From Gammaproteobacteria bacterium (GTDB lineage Bacteria; Pseudomonadota; Gammaproteobacteria; Steroidobacterales; Foliamicaceae): a stretch of 64,000 nt of DNA. Positions 8,590 through 16,258 of the stretch are shown in pieces (the first letter of the stretch is position 1; each line of letters starts with the position of its first letter). Under the pieces are notes generated by a model. The model made no database searches and was not told the DNA's origin. It worked only from the letters and a program-made list of their open reading frames with translations. The DNA is taken from positions 19,676 through 83,675 of the forward strand of contig VYBN01000032.1 of assembly GCA_009844425.1 (NCBI GenBank). Reading direction: 5' to 3'. The position numbers and the translations under genes were made by a program.

Positions 8590-8696
8590 CCCTTCCTCAT
8601 AGCCCCCCTTTCCGGGAGTATTGGAGGCAGGGATGCCGGAGCAAGCTACAGGGATGTATTCATGCGTCTCCCGGAAAGGGGGGCTATGAGGAAGGG
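8590..8696. repeat. long hairpin repeat, core family A
   Basis: Perfect 28-bp arms (8590-8617 and 8669-8696) around a 51-base core (gtattggaggcagggatgcc...) nearly the same as the core at 56826, although the arms differ completely. It lies 15 bases after the stop of the deacetylase-like gene and carries the ribosome-binding site of the SDR gene. Confidence 0.88.
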
Positions 8697-8711
8697 CGAG
8701 ATGCCCTCGGT

Positions 8712-9605
8712 CTATAGTTGCTTGAGGTACCACTCGGCGATCTCCTCGCGCGTCGTCCACCACACGCCCGGCAGCGACTTGGCATGCTCGACGAACTCGC
8801 GCAGCGCGCGCATCCGGTAGGCGCGCCCGGAAACGTGCGGATGCAGCCCCACGTTCATCATGCGCGCCTGCGTCGCGCCCTCCCGGTACAGCTCGTCGAG
8901 CTCGTCGATCAGGATGTCGCGGAACTCGCCGGTCGTGTGGCCGCGCCGCGTGAGAATCGTGAAGTCGTTGATTTCATTGGAGTACGGGGTGGACACGATG
9001 TTGCCGTGCGGGGTCCGGATCAGGTACGGCTGATCGTCGTTCATCAGGTCGCAGTAGAACAGCAGCCCGGCCTCGGCCAGGATTCCCGGCGTGGCCTGCG
9101 TGCCGCGCAGCGACGAGGATAGCCAGCCGCGCGCCTTGCGCCCCACCGTGCGCTCGTAGATGTCCAGCGTGCGCTGAATCACCTTGCGCTCGCTCTCCTC
9201 GTCGCCGGAAAAGTCCGTCAGCAGCTCGCCCTGCTCGTAGTTGTGCGCGATCAGTTCGCAGCCGCGCTCCAAGGCGGCCTCAACCATCGGCAGGCGCCGC
9301 TCGCAGGTCACGGCATTGAGCGTGCAGCCCGGCGTGACGCCCAGCTCGTCGAACAGTTCGAACTGCCGCCAGATGCCCACCCGCTGGCCGTATTCGCGCC
9401 ATGTGTAGTTCGGAAAATCGGCCACCCGGCCCGGCAGCGCGTCGGGCAGGACCGGCGGCCCGCCGGCGTAGTACGGCGCGTCGGTGTCCTTGGTCAGGTC
9501 CCAGGTCTCGAGATTGAAAGTGATCAGCAGCGCGACACGCTTGCCGTCCGGCCATTCGAGCCGCGGTCGCTGCGTAATTCCCGAGTACTCGTATTCCATC
9601 GTCAT
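8712..9605 (-). CDS. polysaccharide deacetylase-family protein (PuuE-like), copy 1
   Basis: The 297-residue NodB-fold protein starts at ATG 9605 with GGAG eight bases upstream; the open frame extends further into a repeat. It opens RLEWPDGKRVALLITFNLE, has the putative metal-site segment ELIAHNYEQGE and a C-terminal NVGLHPHVSGRAYRM. The layout fits the allantoinase-like PuuE branch, which hydrolyses cyclic amides or amidated substrates, rather than cell-wall deacetylases; no signal peptide is visible, so it is cytoplasmic. Two related copies lie at 12476 and 13398. The substrate cannot be read from sequence. Confidence 0.82.
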   Translation of the reverse strand: MTMEYEYSGITQRPRLEWPDGKRVALLITFNLETWDLTKDTDAPYYAGGPPVLPDALPGRVADFPNYTWREYGQRVGIWRQFELFDELGVTPGCTLNAVTCERRLPMVEAALERGCELIAHNYEQGELLTDFSGDEESERKVIQRTLDIYERTVGRKARGWLSSSLRGTQATPGILAEAGLLFYCDLMNDDQPYLIRTPHGNIVSTPYSNEINDFTILTRRGHTTGEFRDILIDELDELYREGATQARMMNVGLHPHVSGRAYRMRALREFVEHAKSLPGVWWTTREEIAEWYLKQL

Positions 9606-9636
9606 CTTGCTACTCCAGGAGAACTGCCGACCCGCC

Positions 9637-9743
9637 GGTTTCCGTGCCCTCTCTTTCCGGGGTACGCCGACAAGCACATCCTTGTGGGCTCGGCCTCGGC
9701 ATCCCTGCCTCGGACGCCCCCGGAAAGAGAGGGCACGGAAACC
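9637..9743. repeat. long hairpin repeat with unique arms
   Basis: Perfect 26-bp arms (9637-9662 and 9718-9743). The core contains gcatccctgcct, the reverse complement of the aggcagggatgc motif of family A cores. It lies 11 bases downstream of the isomerase-like gene's stop codon. Confidence 0.83.
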
Positions 9744-9754
9744 TCACGCCGGAA

Positions 9755-10501
9755 CTAGTGTTCGGCGAGCAGGGAGCCGAAGCCAAAGACCTTGTCTTCG
9801 ATCCCGTTCTCCCGCAGCGCGTGCCAGTAGGTGCAGGTGTTGATTGCCAGCACCGGCTTGTCCAGCCAGTTCTCGGCTTCCGGCGCGATGTGCGCGAACG
9901 CCAGGTTCGTGCCCACCTGGATGATCAGCTCCACCGAGTCGTCGTTGACCTCGTGCACCGAGCGCCGCAGCGTGGCCGGGGTCTCGTGCGCGATCAGCAT
10001 CGGGCTTTTGCTCTTCAGCCCCACCAGGTGGACCACCTCGAAGCCGCAGCCCTCGAAGAAGTTGCGCACTTCCTTGTCTCCCACCGGCATGTACGGGGTG
10101 ATCACGCCGATCCGCCTGATGTCGCCGTAGCAGGCGATGGCATCGCGGCAGGCGTGCGAGCCCAGGCCCACCGACACCCCGGCGCGCACCTCGAGTTTCT
10201 TCTTGAGTTGTTCGGCGCCGAGCACGCCCTCCCAGAACGTCTCGGCCGACATGCCCATCACGACGTAGTCCGGGCTGCAGGTCATGACGCGGTCCACGGC
10301 GTTTTCGGTCTCCGCGCGGATGTTCTCCATCAACTGCAGGAACTCTTCGTCGCTGTTAACGGGGGCATCCGGTATCCAGGCGCGGGAGAAGTGGTTGGTC
10401 ACGCCGCGCGGGCGCATGTCGTCGTATTCCGGCTGCACGCTGGTGTTGGTGGACGGCGCCACCACACCGAACTTCATGCGCCATCCCAGGGTATCGGTCA
10501 T
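9755..10501 (-). CDS. Asp/Glu racemase superfamily protein (maleate isomerase / arylmalonate decarboxylase-like), copy 1
   Basis: The 248-residue protein has the N-terminal GVVAPSTNTSVQPEYD signature of maleate cis-trans isomerases and arylmalonate decarboxylases. The second-half cysteine is present (Cys223 in AINTCTYWHALR), but the first-half position reads VMGMSAETFW with no cysteine. One-cysteine members of the superfamily include decarboxylases, two-cysteine members are isomerases or racemases (family knowledge), so the reaction may be a decarboxylation rather than an isomerisation. It lies between the deacetylase-like and hydrolase genes on the same strand. A paralogue lacking both cysteines is at 50773. 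Confidence 0.8.
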   Translation of the reverse strand: MTDTLGWRMKFGVVAPSTNTSVQPEYDDMRPRGVTNHFSRAWIPDAPVNSDEEFLQLMENIRAETENAVDRVMTCSPDYVVMGMSAETFWEGVLGAEQLKKKLEVRAGVSVGLGSHACRDAIACYGDIRRIGVITPYMPVGDKEVRNFFEGCGFEVVHLVGLKSKSPMLIAHETPATLRRSVHEVNDDSVELIIQVGTNLAFAHIAPEAENWLDKPVLAINTCTYWHALRENGIEDKVFGFGSLLAEH

Positions 10502-10512
10502 GTCGGGGTCCC

Positions 10513-11310
10513 CTAGTCTCTTAGAACGAAGTCAGCCACGATGCGGGTCCATTCCCCGGGCTGCTCGTCAATGATGTCGTGAGTGCCGCCTTCCAACTCG
10601 GCGTATTCGAAGTCCGGCCTGAGCTTGTTCACGCGTTTGCAAACCTCGTAGATGTCGTCGCCGGTATTGGTGAACACCAGCGTCGGCTGGGTCATCTTGC
10701 GCAAAGGCTCGGACAGGTCGTGGGCGAAGGCGGCTGCATGGCCGTAGCGGGCGGTCTCGCCGGCGATCAGCATCTGCACCACGCCCCAGTGCATGGCCCG
10801 CAGGTTGGTCCAGCCCGGCGTGAAGTGCACGCGCCGGTTCCACATGTCCATCAGGTGGCTGCCATCGGCCTTCGGGCCGGATTCGACGCGGTTGCTGGTC
10901 GCCTGCTTCCACTTGTCCTGTTCCTCGCGGGTGAGCAGCGGCGCGCCGTTCAGCACCACCCGGGTGACCCGCTCCGGCTCCATCACCGCCAGTTCCGCGG
11001 CGATCGACGCGCCGGTGTGATGGCCCAGCACGGCGGTGCGTTCGAGTTCGAGGTGATCGATCACGTTGCGGATCGCGTTCGCGTAATCCGGGATCCAGGG
11101 CTGCTCGTCGGGCACGTGGGACTGGCCGAAGCCGGGCGTGTCCACGCCGATCGCGCGTATTCCGCGCTCCGCCAGCGGCTGATAGGCGGCCTCGAACATC
11201 TCCGAGGAGCTGGGCGACTGGTGGAGCAGCAGCAGCGGCGCGCCGCTCCCCGCCTCCTGGTAGTGGATCTGGCCGAACGGCCCGTCGGCGTAGCCTTTGC
11301 GTCTTTTCAT
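10513..11310 (-). CDS. alpha/beta-hydrolase fold protein with His at the nucleophile position
   Basis: This 265-residue cytoplasmic alpha/beta-hydrolase has the HQSPSSS oxyanion loop (residues 30-36), DTPGFGQS after strand 4, and a C-terminal GGTHDI supplying the catalytic-type His. The nucleophile elbow reads GHHTG (96-100), so His98 replaces the usual Ser/Asp/Cys. This points to altered chemistry or a non-hydrolytic role. It is the first gene of the minus-strand series and is divergent from the amidase-like gene, with the large palindrome between them. N-formylmaleamate deformylase of nicotinate breakdown belongs to this superfamily, but the elbow change argues against a simple assignment. 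Confidence 0.82.
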   Translation of the reverse strand: MKRRKGYADGPFGQIHYQEAGSGAPLLLLHQSPSSSEMFEAAYQPLAERGIRAIGVDTPGFGQSHVPDEQPWIPDYANAIRNVIDHLELERTAVLGHHTGASIAAELAVMEPERVTRVVLNGAPLLTREEQDKWKQATSNRVESGPKADGSHLMDMWNRRVHFTPGWTNLRAMHWGVVQMLIAGETARYGHAAAFAHDLSEPLRKMTQPTLVFTNTGDDIYEVCKRVNKLRPDFEYAELEGGTHDIIDEQPGEWTRIVADFVLRD

Positions 11311-11344
11311 TGCGGAGTCATCCCCTTTCCGGGCGGGCGCGCCT

Positions 11345-11606
11345 GTGCCGTGTCAAGCATATACCTTCGCATCAGCGCGTTTCCCCTGGTTCGTGGCAAG
11401 GCGCGTCCCGCCGGGAATGGTGCCTCCCATTGCCCAGGGGCGCAACGCGGCCACGGGCCAGGGGAAACGCGCCCTTCGGGAGCGGGCGGGGCGCGCCACT
11501 GCGGCGTTGCAGCCCTGGGCAATACGGGCAGTATTCCCTGCGGTCTGCGCCTTGCATTGGCGCGCCCCGCCCGCTCTGATGCGAAGGTATATGCTTGACA
11601 CGGCAC
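11345..11606. repeat. 262-nt nested palindrome, potential three-way junction
   Basis: A perfect 31-bp outer stem (11345-11375 with 11576-11606) encloses two side hairpins: a perfect 15-bp stem (11375-11389 with 11458-11472) and a perfect 19-bp stem (11480-11498 with 11558-11576). Smaller complementary pieces lie inside both. It fills most of the 426-base gap between divergent genes, so a terminator role is unlikely; a regulatory cruciform, structured RNA or miniature mobile element are the options. Nothing else is visible in this gap. Confidence 0.85.
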
Positions 11607-11736
11607 CAGTAGCCCAGCAGGACGTCCGCACACTCCCTGAACCTATAATACCTGCGCCCCGCGACGCCTTCGGTCGTTGCCGTTGATGGAATAACATGGG
11701 CTTTAGTTACGTTGAAGTCATTGCTCGGGTGCGCCG

Positions 11737-12450
11737 ATGCCACAGATGCAAACCTCCAGTCTGACGCCGCGCCAATACTGGGAAGAGGTCAAGTCCAACC
11801 CGAACCGGGCGCGTTTCGGATTTGGGGAAAAGGCGGCGCTGATCAACATCGATCTGCAGCGCGCCTATACGGACATCGACAGCTTTCCCACGGCCTACCA
11901 GACCAACCCTGGCCAGATCGACTACGTCAACCGCCTGTCGGCGCTGGCGCGCGAGAAGAACATGCCGGTGATCTGGACCTACGTCGCCTACATGGAAAAC
12001 GCCGACGACGCCGGCGTCTGGGGCACGCGCACCGACACCGAGAATTCCCTTCAGAACATCAAGGAGGGCGGCGCCCGCGCGGAGCTGGACCCGCGACTGA
12101 GCGTGGACCGGGAATGCGACGCCGTGGTCAACAAGCGCATGGCCAGCGTCTTTCACGACAGCCTGATTCCATCGCTGCTGGTCTGGCACAAGGTGGACAC
12201 GGTGATCCTCACCGGCGGAAGCACCTCCGGTTGCGTGCGCGCCTCGGCGGTTTCGTCCCTCTCGCACGGCTACCGGACGATCGTGCCGGAGGAATGCGTC
12301 GCCGACAAGCACGAGATACCGCACTTCGCCAACCTCTGCGACATCATGCTCAAGTACGCGGATGTGGAGCCCTTCGCCGCGGTGGAGGAATGGCTGGAGA
12401 GCCATCCCGGCTGCGCGCCGATTCGCCGGGCGCGCGGCGTCGGCTTTTAG
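11737..12450 (+). CDS. isochorismatase-fold cysteine amidohydrolase (N-carbamoylsarcosine amidase / maleamate amidase-like)
   Basis: The 237-residue protein has the full catalytic triad of the family: Asp39 in INIDLQRAY, Lys133 in NKRMASVF and Cys166 in GGSTSGCVRASA with the preceding cis-peptide region. Members hydrolyse amides such as N-carbamoylsarcosine, maleamate or ureidoacrylate. It starts the plus-strand arm of the catabolic cluster and is followed by two deacetylase-like genes. With the maleate-isomerase-like and hydrolase genes across the palindrome, the set resembles the lower half of an N-heterocycle or cyclic amide pathway, though no ring-cleaving oxygenase is present. Confidence 0.85.
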   Translation: MPQMQTSSLTPRQYWEEVKSNPNRARFGFGEKAALINIDLQRAYTDIDSFPTAYQTNPGQIDYVNRLSALAREKNMPVIWTYVAYMENADDAGVWGTRTDTENSLQNIKEGGARAELDPRLSVDRECDAVVNKRMASVFHDSLIPSLLVWHKVDTVILTGGSTSGCVRASAVSSLSHGYRTIVPEECVADKHEIPHFANLCDIMLKYADVEPFAAVEEWLESHPGCAPIRRARGVGF

Positions 12451-12475
12451 GGCTAACACGCCCTAGGGATTCTCC

Positions 12476-13408
12476 GTGCGGGAAGATCCAGCGCTTTACG
12501 ACTATCGCGCCTGGGACGAGCGCCTGCCGATCCGTTGGCCGGACGGCGCCCGGGTCGCTTTCTGGGTAGCGCCGAACGTCGAGTTCTACGAACTGGACCC
12601 GCCGGCCAATCCGCAACGCAAGGCCTGGCCGCGTCCGACCCCCGATATCCAGGGCTACGGAACAAGGGACTACGGCAACCGGGTAGGCCATGTGCGCATG
12701 ATGGAAGTGCTCGACCGCCATGGCGTGCGCGGTTCCGTGAGCCTGTCGGTGGCGCTTTGCGAGCATCACCCCGAGATCATCGACATGTGCCGGGAGCGCG
12801 ACTGGGAGTTCTTCAGCCACGGGATCTACAACACCCGCTACGCCTACGGAATGGACGAGGCCCAGGAACGCGCGATGATCGAGGACTCGGTGCGCACGAT
12901 CGCCGAGCACACCGGGCAGCGCTGCGCCGGCTACCTGGCCTCGGCCCTCACGCACACCGAGCGCACGCTGGACCTGTTCAGCGAGGCCGGCGGGCTTTAT
13001 ACCTGCGACCTGTTTCATGACGACCAGCCCACGCCCGTGCGGGTGCGCTCCGGCAAGCCGTTCGTTTCCGTGCCCTACTCGCTGGAGCTGAACGACACGA
13101 TTGTCTATGTGGTCAACCGTATCGAGCCCAGGCGTTACGGCGAGATGATCAAGCAGGCCTTCGACCGGCTCTACCGGGAAGGCGAACAGGGCGGAACGGT
13201 CATGTGCGTGCCGCTGCACGCCTACCAGGTGTCGCATCCCCACCGGATACGCGCGTTCGAGGATGCGCTGGCCTATATCACCGGGCACCCGGACGTGTGG
13301 GTGACCACCGGCCGGGAAATTGCCGAGTACTTCGTGGAGCACTATTACGAACAGGCCGTCGCGAAGTGGGGCGGGAGAGATTCGCAGGACGGCGGAAATG
13401 GCGCTTGA
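12476..13408 (+). CDS. polysaccharide deacetylase-family protein (PuuE-like), copy 2
   Basis: The 310-residue NodB-fold protein begins at GTG 12476, 26 bases after the amidase gene, with only a weak ribosome-binding site. It shows IRWPDGARVAFWVAPNVEFY, the GTRDYGNRVGHVRMMEVLD block shared with copy 3, the SHGIYNTRYAYGM metal-site segment and a C-terminal CVPLHAYQVSHPHRI. The last 11 bases overlap copy 3, so the two are translationally coupled. The pair may form a heteromer or act on successive intermediates; this is inference. No export signal is visible. Confidence 0.82.
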   Translation: MREDPALYDYRAWDERLPIRWPDGARVAFWVAPNVEFYELDPPANPQRKAWPRPTPDIQGYGTRDYGNRVGHVRMMEVLDRHGVRGSVSLSVALCEHHPEIIDMCRERDWEFFSHGIYNTRYAYGMDEAQERAMIEDSVRTIAEHTGQRCAGYLASALTHTERTLDLFSEAGGLYTCDLFHDDQPTPVRVRSGKPFVSVPYSLELNDTIVYVVNRIEPRRYGEMIKQAFDRLYREGEQGGTVMCVPLHAYQVSHPHRIRAFEDALAYITGHPDVWVTTGREIAEYFVEHYYEQAVAKWGGRDSQDGGNGA

Positions 13409-14327
13409 ACCGTCCTACCTGAAGTACCGGCGCCGCCGCTACGGCATGGACCACGACCTGTACGAGTGGTCGATGCTGTCCGAGCGCGCGCCGATCGCAT
13501 GGCCGAACGGCGCCCGGGTGGCGCTCTGGGTCAACCTGGCGGTGCAGTTCTTTCCGCTGAACCAGAGCGGCAAGCCGTTCCGCCCGCCGGGCGGCATGAG
13601 CACGCCGTACCCGGATCTCCGCCACTACACGCTGCGCGACTACGGCAACCGGGTGGGCCTGTTCCGCTGCCTCGAAGCCCTGGACGCGGCCGGCATTACC
13701 CCCACGTTTTCGGTCAACGCGGCCATCGCCGAGCGTTATCCGCAACTGCTCGAGCGCCTGAACCGGCGCGGCAACGAGATATTGGCGAGCTCCTGGAACA
13801 TGGACAGCCTGCATCATGGCGACATGGCCATCGACGACGAGCGTGAATTGATCGGCCGCTCGCTTTCGGTCCTGCGCGCGGCCGTGGACCAACCCGTCAC
13901 GGGCTGGCTGGGGCCGGCGCGCTCGCAAAGCGGCAACACGCCGGACCTGCTCGCCGAGGCGGGCATAAGTTACATGGGCGACTGGATCAACGACGACATG
14001 CCGTATCCGTTTGCGACCCGGCACGGCGAGCTGATTGCGCTGCCCCTGTCGCTGGAACTCGACGACCAGTTCATCGTCCAGAACAACCTGCACTCGGAAT
14101 GGGAGTACGCCGACCAGGTGAAGGACGCCTGCGATTACCTTCTGGCGGAGGCCGAGAGCACCGGCAGCGGACGCTTGCTCGCGCTGTCCGTCCATCCCTG
14201 GCTCATGGGCCAGCCGCATCGCATCGGCGCGCTCGAATCCGCGCTCAAGCACATTTCCGGGCAGCCCGGCATCTGGTCGGCCCCGGCCTCCGAAATCGTC
14301 GCGGCCTGGTCAGCGCAACGCGCCTGA
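13398..14327 (+). CDS. polysaccharide deacetylase-family protein (PuuE-like), copy 3, divergent metal site
   Basis: This 309-residue paralogue of copy 2 starts at ATG 13398 (GGACGG upstream), inside the end of copy 2. It keeps IAWPNGARVALWV, LRDYGNRVGLFRCLEALD and the C-terminal ALSVHPWLMGQPHRI, but where copies 1 and 2 have the His of IAHNYE or SHGIYN it reads LASSWNMDSLHH. If that His is a metal ligand, copy 3 may be catalytically weak or a structural partner of copy 2. A hairpin repeat follows 14 bases after the stop. Confidence 0.8.
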   Translation: MALEPSYLKYRRRRYGMDHDLYEWSMLSERAPIAWPNGARVALWVNLAVQFFPLNQSGKPFRPPGGMSTPYPDLRHYTLRDYGNRVGLFRCLEALDAAGITPTFSVNAAIAERYPQLLERLNRRGNEILASSWNMDSLHHGDMAIDDERELIGRSLSVLRAAVDQPVTGWLGPARSQSGNTPDLLAEAGISYMGDWINDDMPYPFATRHGELIALPLSLELDDQFIVQNNLHSEWEYADQVKDACDYLLAEAESTGSGRLLALSVHPWLMGQPHRIGALESALKHISGQPGIWSAPASEIVAAWSAQRA

Positions 14328-14341
14328 AGACCGTGCTCGCC

Positions 14342-14433
14342 GGGAAGGAGGGTGTCCCGTCCCTCCAACCGGGAAACGAGGACGTTCCGTCCTCTAAAAA
14401 CCTCGGTTGGAGGGACGGAACACCCTCCTTCCC
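14342..14433. repeat. long hairpin repeat, core family C
   Basis: Arms 14342-14370 and 14405-14433 match at 28 of 29 positions. The core (aaacgaggacgttccgtcct then ctaaaaacctc) is the exact reverse complement of the core at 18635-18668, while the arms are unrelated. It lies 14 bases after the copy 3 deacetylase stop. Confidence 0.85.
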
Positions 14434-14821
14434 TCCCGGGTCATTTTGAAGCGGGCGGTCAGTGTATTGGGACCGGCTGCGGGCAACAGGTCCACACCCG
14501 GATCGCTTGCCTGGGAAGCGTGGTGAGCGATAGGCGCGCGGCGAAGATCGCTAACGAGAAACAGACAAAAAAGTAAGTGAACTTATCGAATTGTCTGAAT
14601 TTGGAGTAGGGAGCGTCGCAGTGATGAATTTCCCAAATCCAAGGTGCCACGGTTCCAGAGGAACGGTCACTCGACGAAGCGCTAATGACGAAGTCCTAAG
14701 CAATTGGCAGGGGCTAACGCAGATAGGGAATAAGAGTTCGGGCGGATACGGTGAAGGAATGTAGAATGAAATTCAAGGACTACACGGTCGATAGGTTGGA
14801 CCGGGAATAAGGAGATTCGAT
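14434..14821. other. gene-free stretch ahead of the type II restriction-modification pair
   Basis: The DNA is visibly less GC-rich than its surroundings. Short open frames on both strands have no recognisable product. It presumably holds the promoter of the methyltransferase gene, whose ribosome-binding site (aaggag) ends eight bases before ATG 14822. No controller-protein gene or operator repeat was found. Confidence 0.5.
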
Positions 14822-16258
14822 ATGAACATACAGGCATTACAGACTCAAGTCCCCTTCCCGGAGGTAATCCCGGCGAGTCCACTTTCTTCGCCGAATGGAG
14901 GGCCGGTCAAGGCGCGAAACGATCTAAACGCCCGATTTCGGGATCGAATTTGCGTCAACACGGCCATTAGCCGCAAACTCGTTTCTTATCAAGGGAATAA
15001 GTACGTGGCCGGGTTGCGCTGGCTCAAGTACAAGGAAGGATTCTCCACGGAACTGGTTGCATCGCTTCTGGATAACATTCGGGGAAGCCGTGTGCTCGAT
15101 CCCTTCTCCGGTATCGGCACTACAGCGCTCACCTCGGGCGCCAGGAGAATGGCCGCTACAGGTATCGAAATCATGCCGGTTGGAAATCTTGCCGCCAAGG
15201 CAATTTCATGCGGCGCCAATGCCGTAAATCAGCAGGAATTCGCAGCAGCAGCCTCCGCTTTGCTGAGCCATATTTCCCGGGGCAATCGCGGATTGGATTT
15301 TCCGCATCTACGCATTACCGAGGGTGCGTTTCCCGGCAACACGGAGAGTGAACTCGCCCGGGCCCGGAGTTACCTCAAACAGATGGACGATTGCAACCTC
15401 AAAGTAATGCTGGAGCTTGCATGCGTAAGCGTGCTGGAAGAGGTGAGCTACACGCGCAAGGATGGGCAATATCTTCGGTGGGACCCGCGATCCGGAAGGA
15501 CTGCAAGCACGCGGCTTAACAAAGGAGATATACCCACGCTCAAAACCGCACTGACCCGAAAGGCGCACGAGATCATCACCGACTTGCCCGCTGTTGCACA
15601 GCGGTTTCAAGGACGCGCTCCTCGATTCATTGACGGCTCCAGCCTTGACGAATTGCGGAAACAGCCTTCAGCGAGTTTTGATACGGTAATCACCTCGCCG
15701 CCGTACGCGAATCGGTACGACTACACGCGCACTTACGCCCTTGAACTGGCCTGGTTGGGATACTCCAACGAAGATTTGAAGAAATTGCGGCAGGAACTTC
15801 TGTCCGCGACCGTAGAGAACCACTCCAAACGCAACAAACTCACGCGGTCCTATGCGGGTTCTCCCCTCCCGGAACGGGCATTCAAACTTGTCGATGAGCA
15901 GGATGCACTCAATGAGGCGCTGGGAATTCTAAGGGATCACGTCAAGGAACTTGGCAATCGGCACGTCATTCGTCTGATCGAAAACTACTTTTCGGAAATG
16001 GCCGTCATAATCTGTGAGTTGGCGAGATTGGTCGAACCCGGCGGACAGGTTTTCATGGTGAACGATAACGTGCGCTATCACGGAGAGGAAATCCCCGTTG
16101 ACCTGGTTCTTTCCGATTTCGCCGAGCAATTGGGGTTCCAATGCGTGGTTATCTGGACCCTTAAGCGCGGCAAGGGCAATTCCAGCCAGCAGATGGGCAG
16201 GTTTGGGCGTCAGGAGATCCGGAAATGTGTCTATCACTGGGTTCGAACGCATGACTGA
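14822..16258 (+). CDS. type II DNA methyltransferase (N4-cytosine type, TSPPY motif)
   Basis: The 478-residue SAM-dependent methyltransferase has the SAM-binding DPFSGIGTT at 93-101 followed much later by the catalytic TSPPY at 291-295, and further conserved YTRTYALELAWLG. TSPPY is typical of N4-cytosine enzymes. Motif order is SAM site before catalytic site. It overlaps the next gene by 8 bases, and that gene is an XcyI-like endonuclease, which suggests protection of a CCCGGG-type site (inferred from the XcyI family). The AT-richer composition relative to flanking genes fits horizontal acquisition. Confidence 0.88.
   Translation: MNIQALQTQVPFPEVIPASPLSSPNGGPVKARNDLNARFRDRICVNTAISRKLVSYQGNKYVAGLRWLKYKEGFSTELVASLLDNIRGSRVLDPFSGIGTTALTSGARRMAATGIEIMPVGNLAAKAISCGANAVNQQEFAAAASALLSHISRGNRGLDFPHLRITEGAFPGNTESELARARSYLKQMDDCNLKVMLELACVSVLEEVSYTRKDGQYLRWDPRSGRTASTRLNKGDIPTLKTALTRKAHEIITDLPAVAQRFQGRAPRFIDGSSLDELRKQPSASFDTVITSPPYANRYDYTRTYALELAWLGYSNEDLKKLRQELLSATVENHSKRNKLTRSYAGSPLPERAFKLVDEQDALNEALGILRDHVKELGNRHVIRLIENYFSEMAVIICELARLVEPGGQVFMVNDNVRYHGEEIPVDLVLSDFAEQLGFQCVVIWTLKRGKGNSSQQMGRFGRQEIRKCVYHWVRTHD

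Noticed and set aside
14352..14650. Small ORFs ahead of the type II methyltransferase as a controller protein
   Set aside because: Neither the 74-codon plus-strand nor the 63-codon minus-strand frame contains a helix-turn-helix; one runs through the hairpin repeat.
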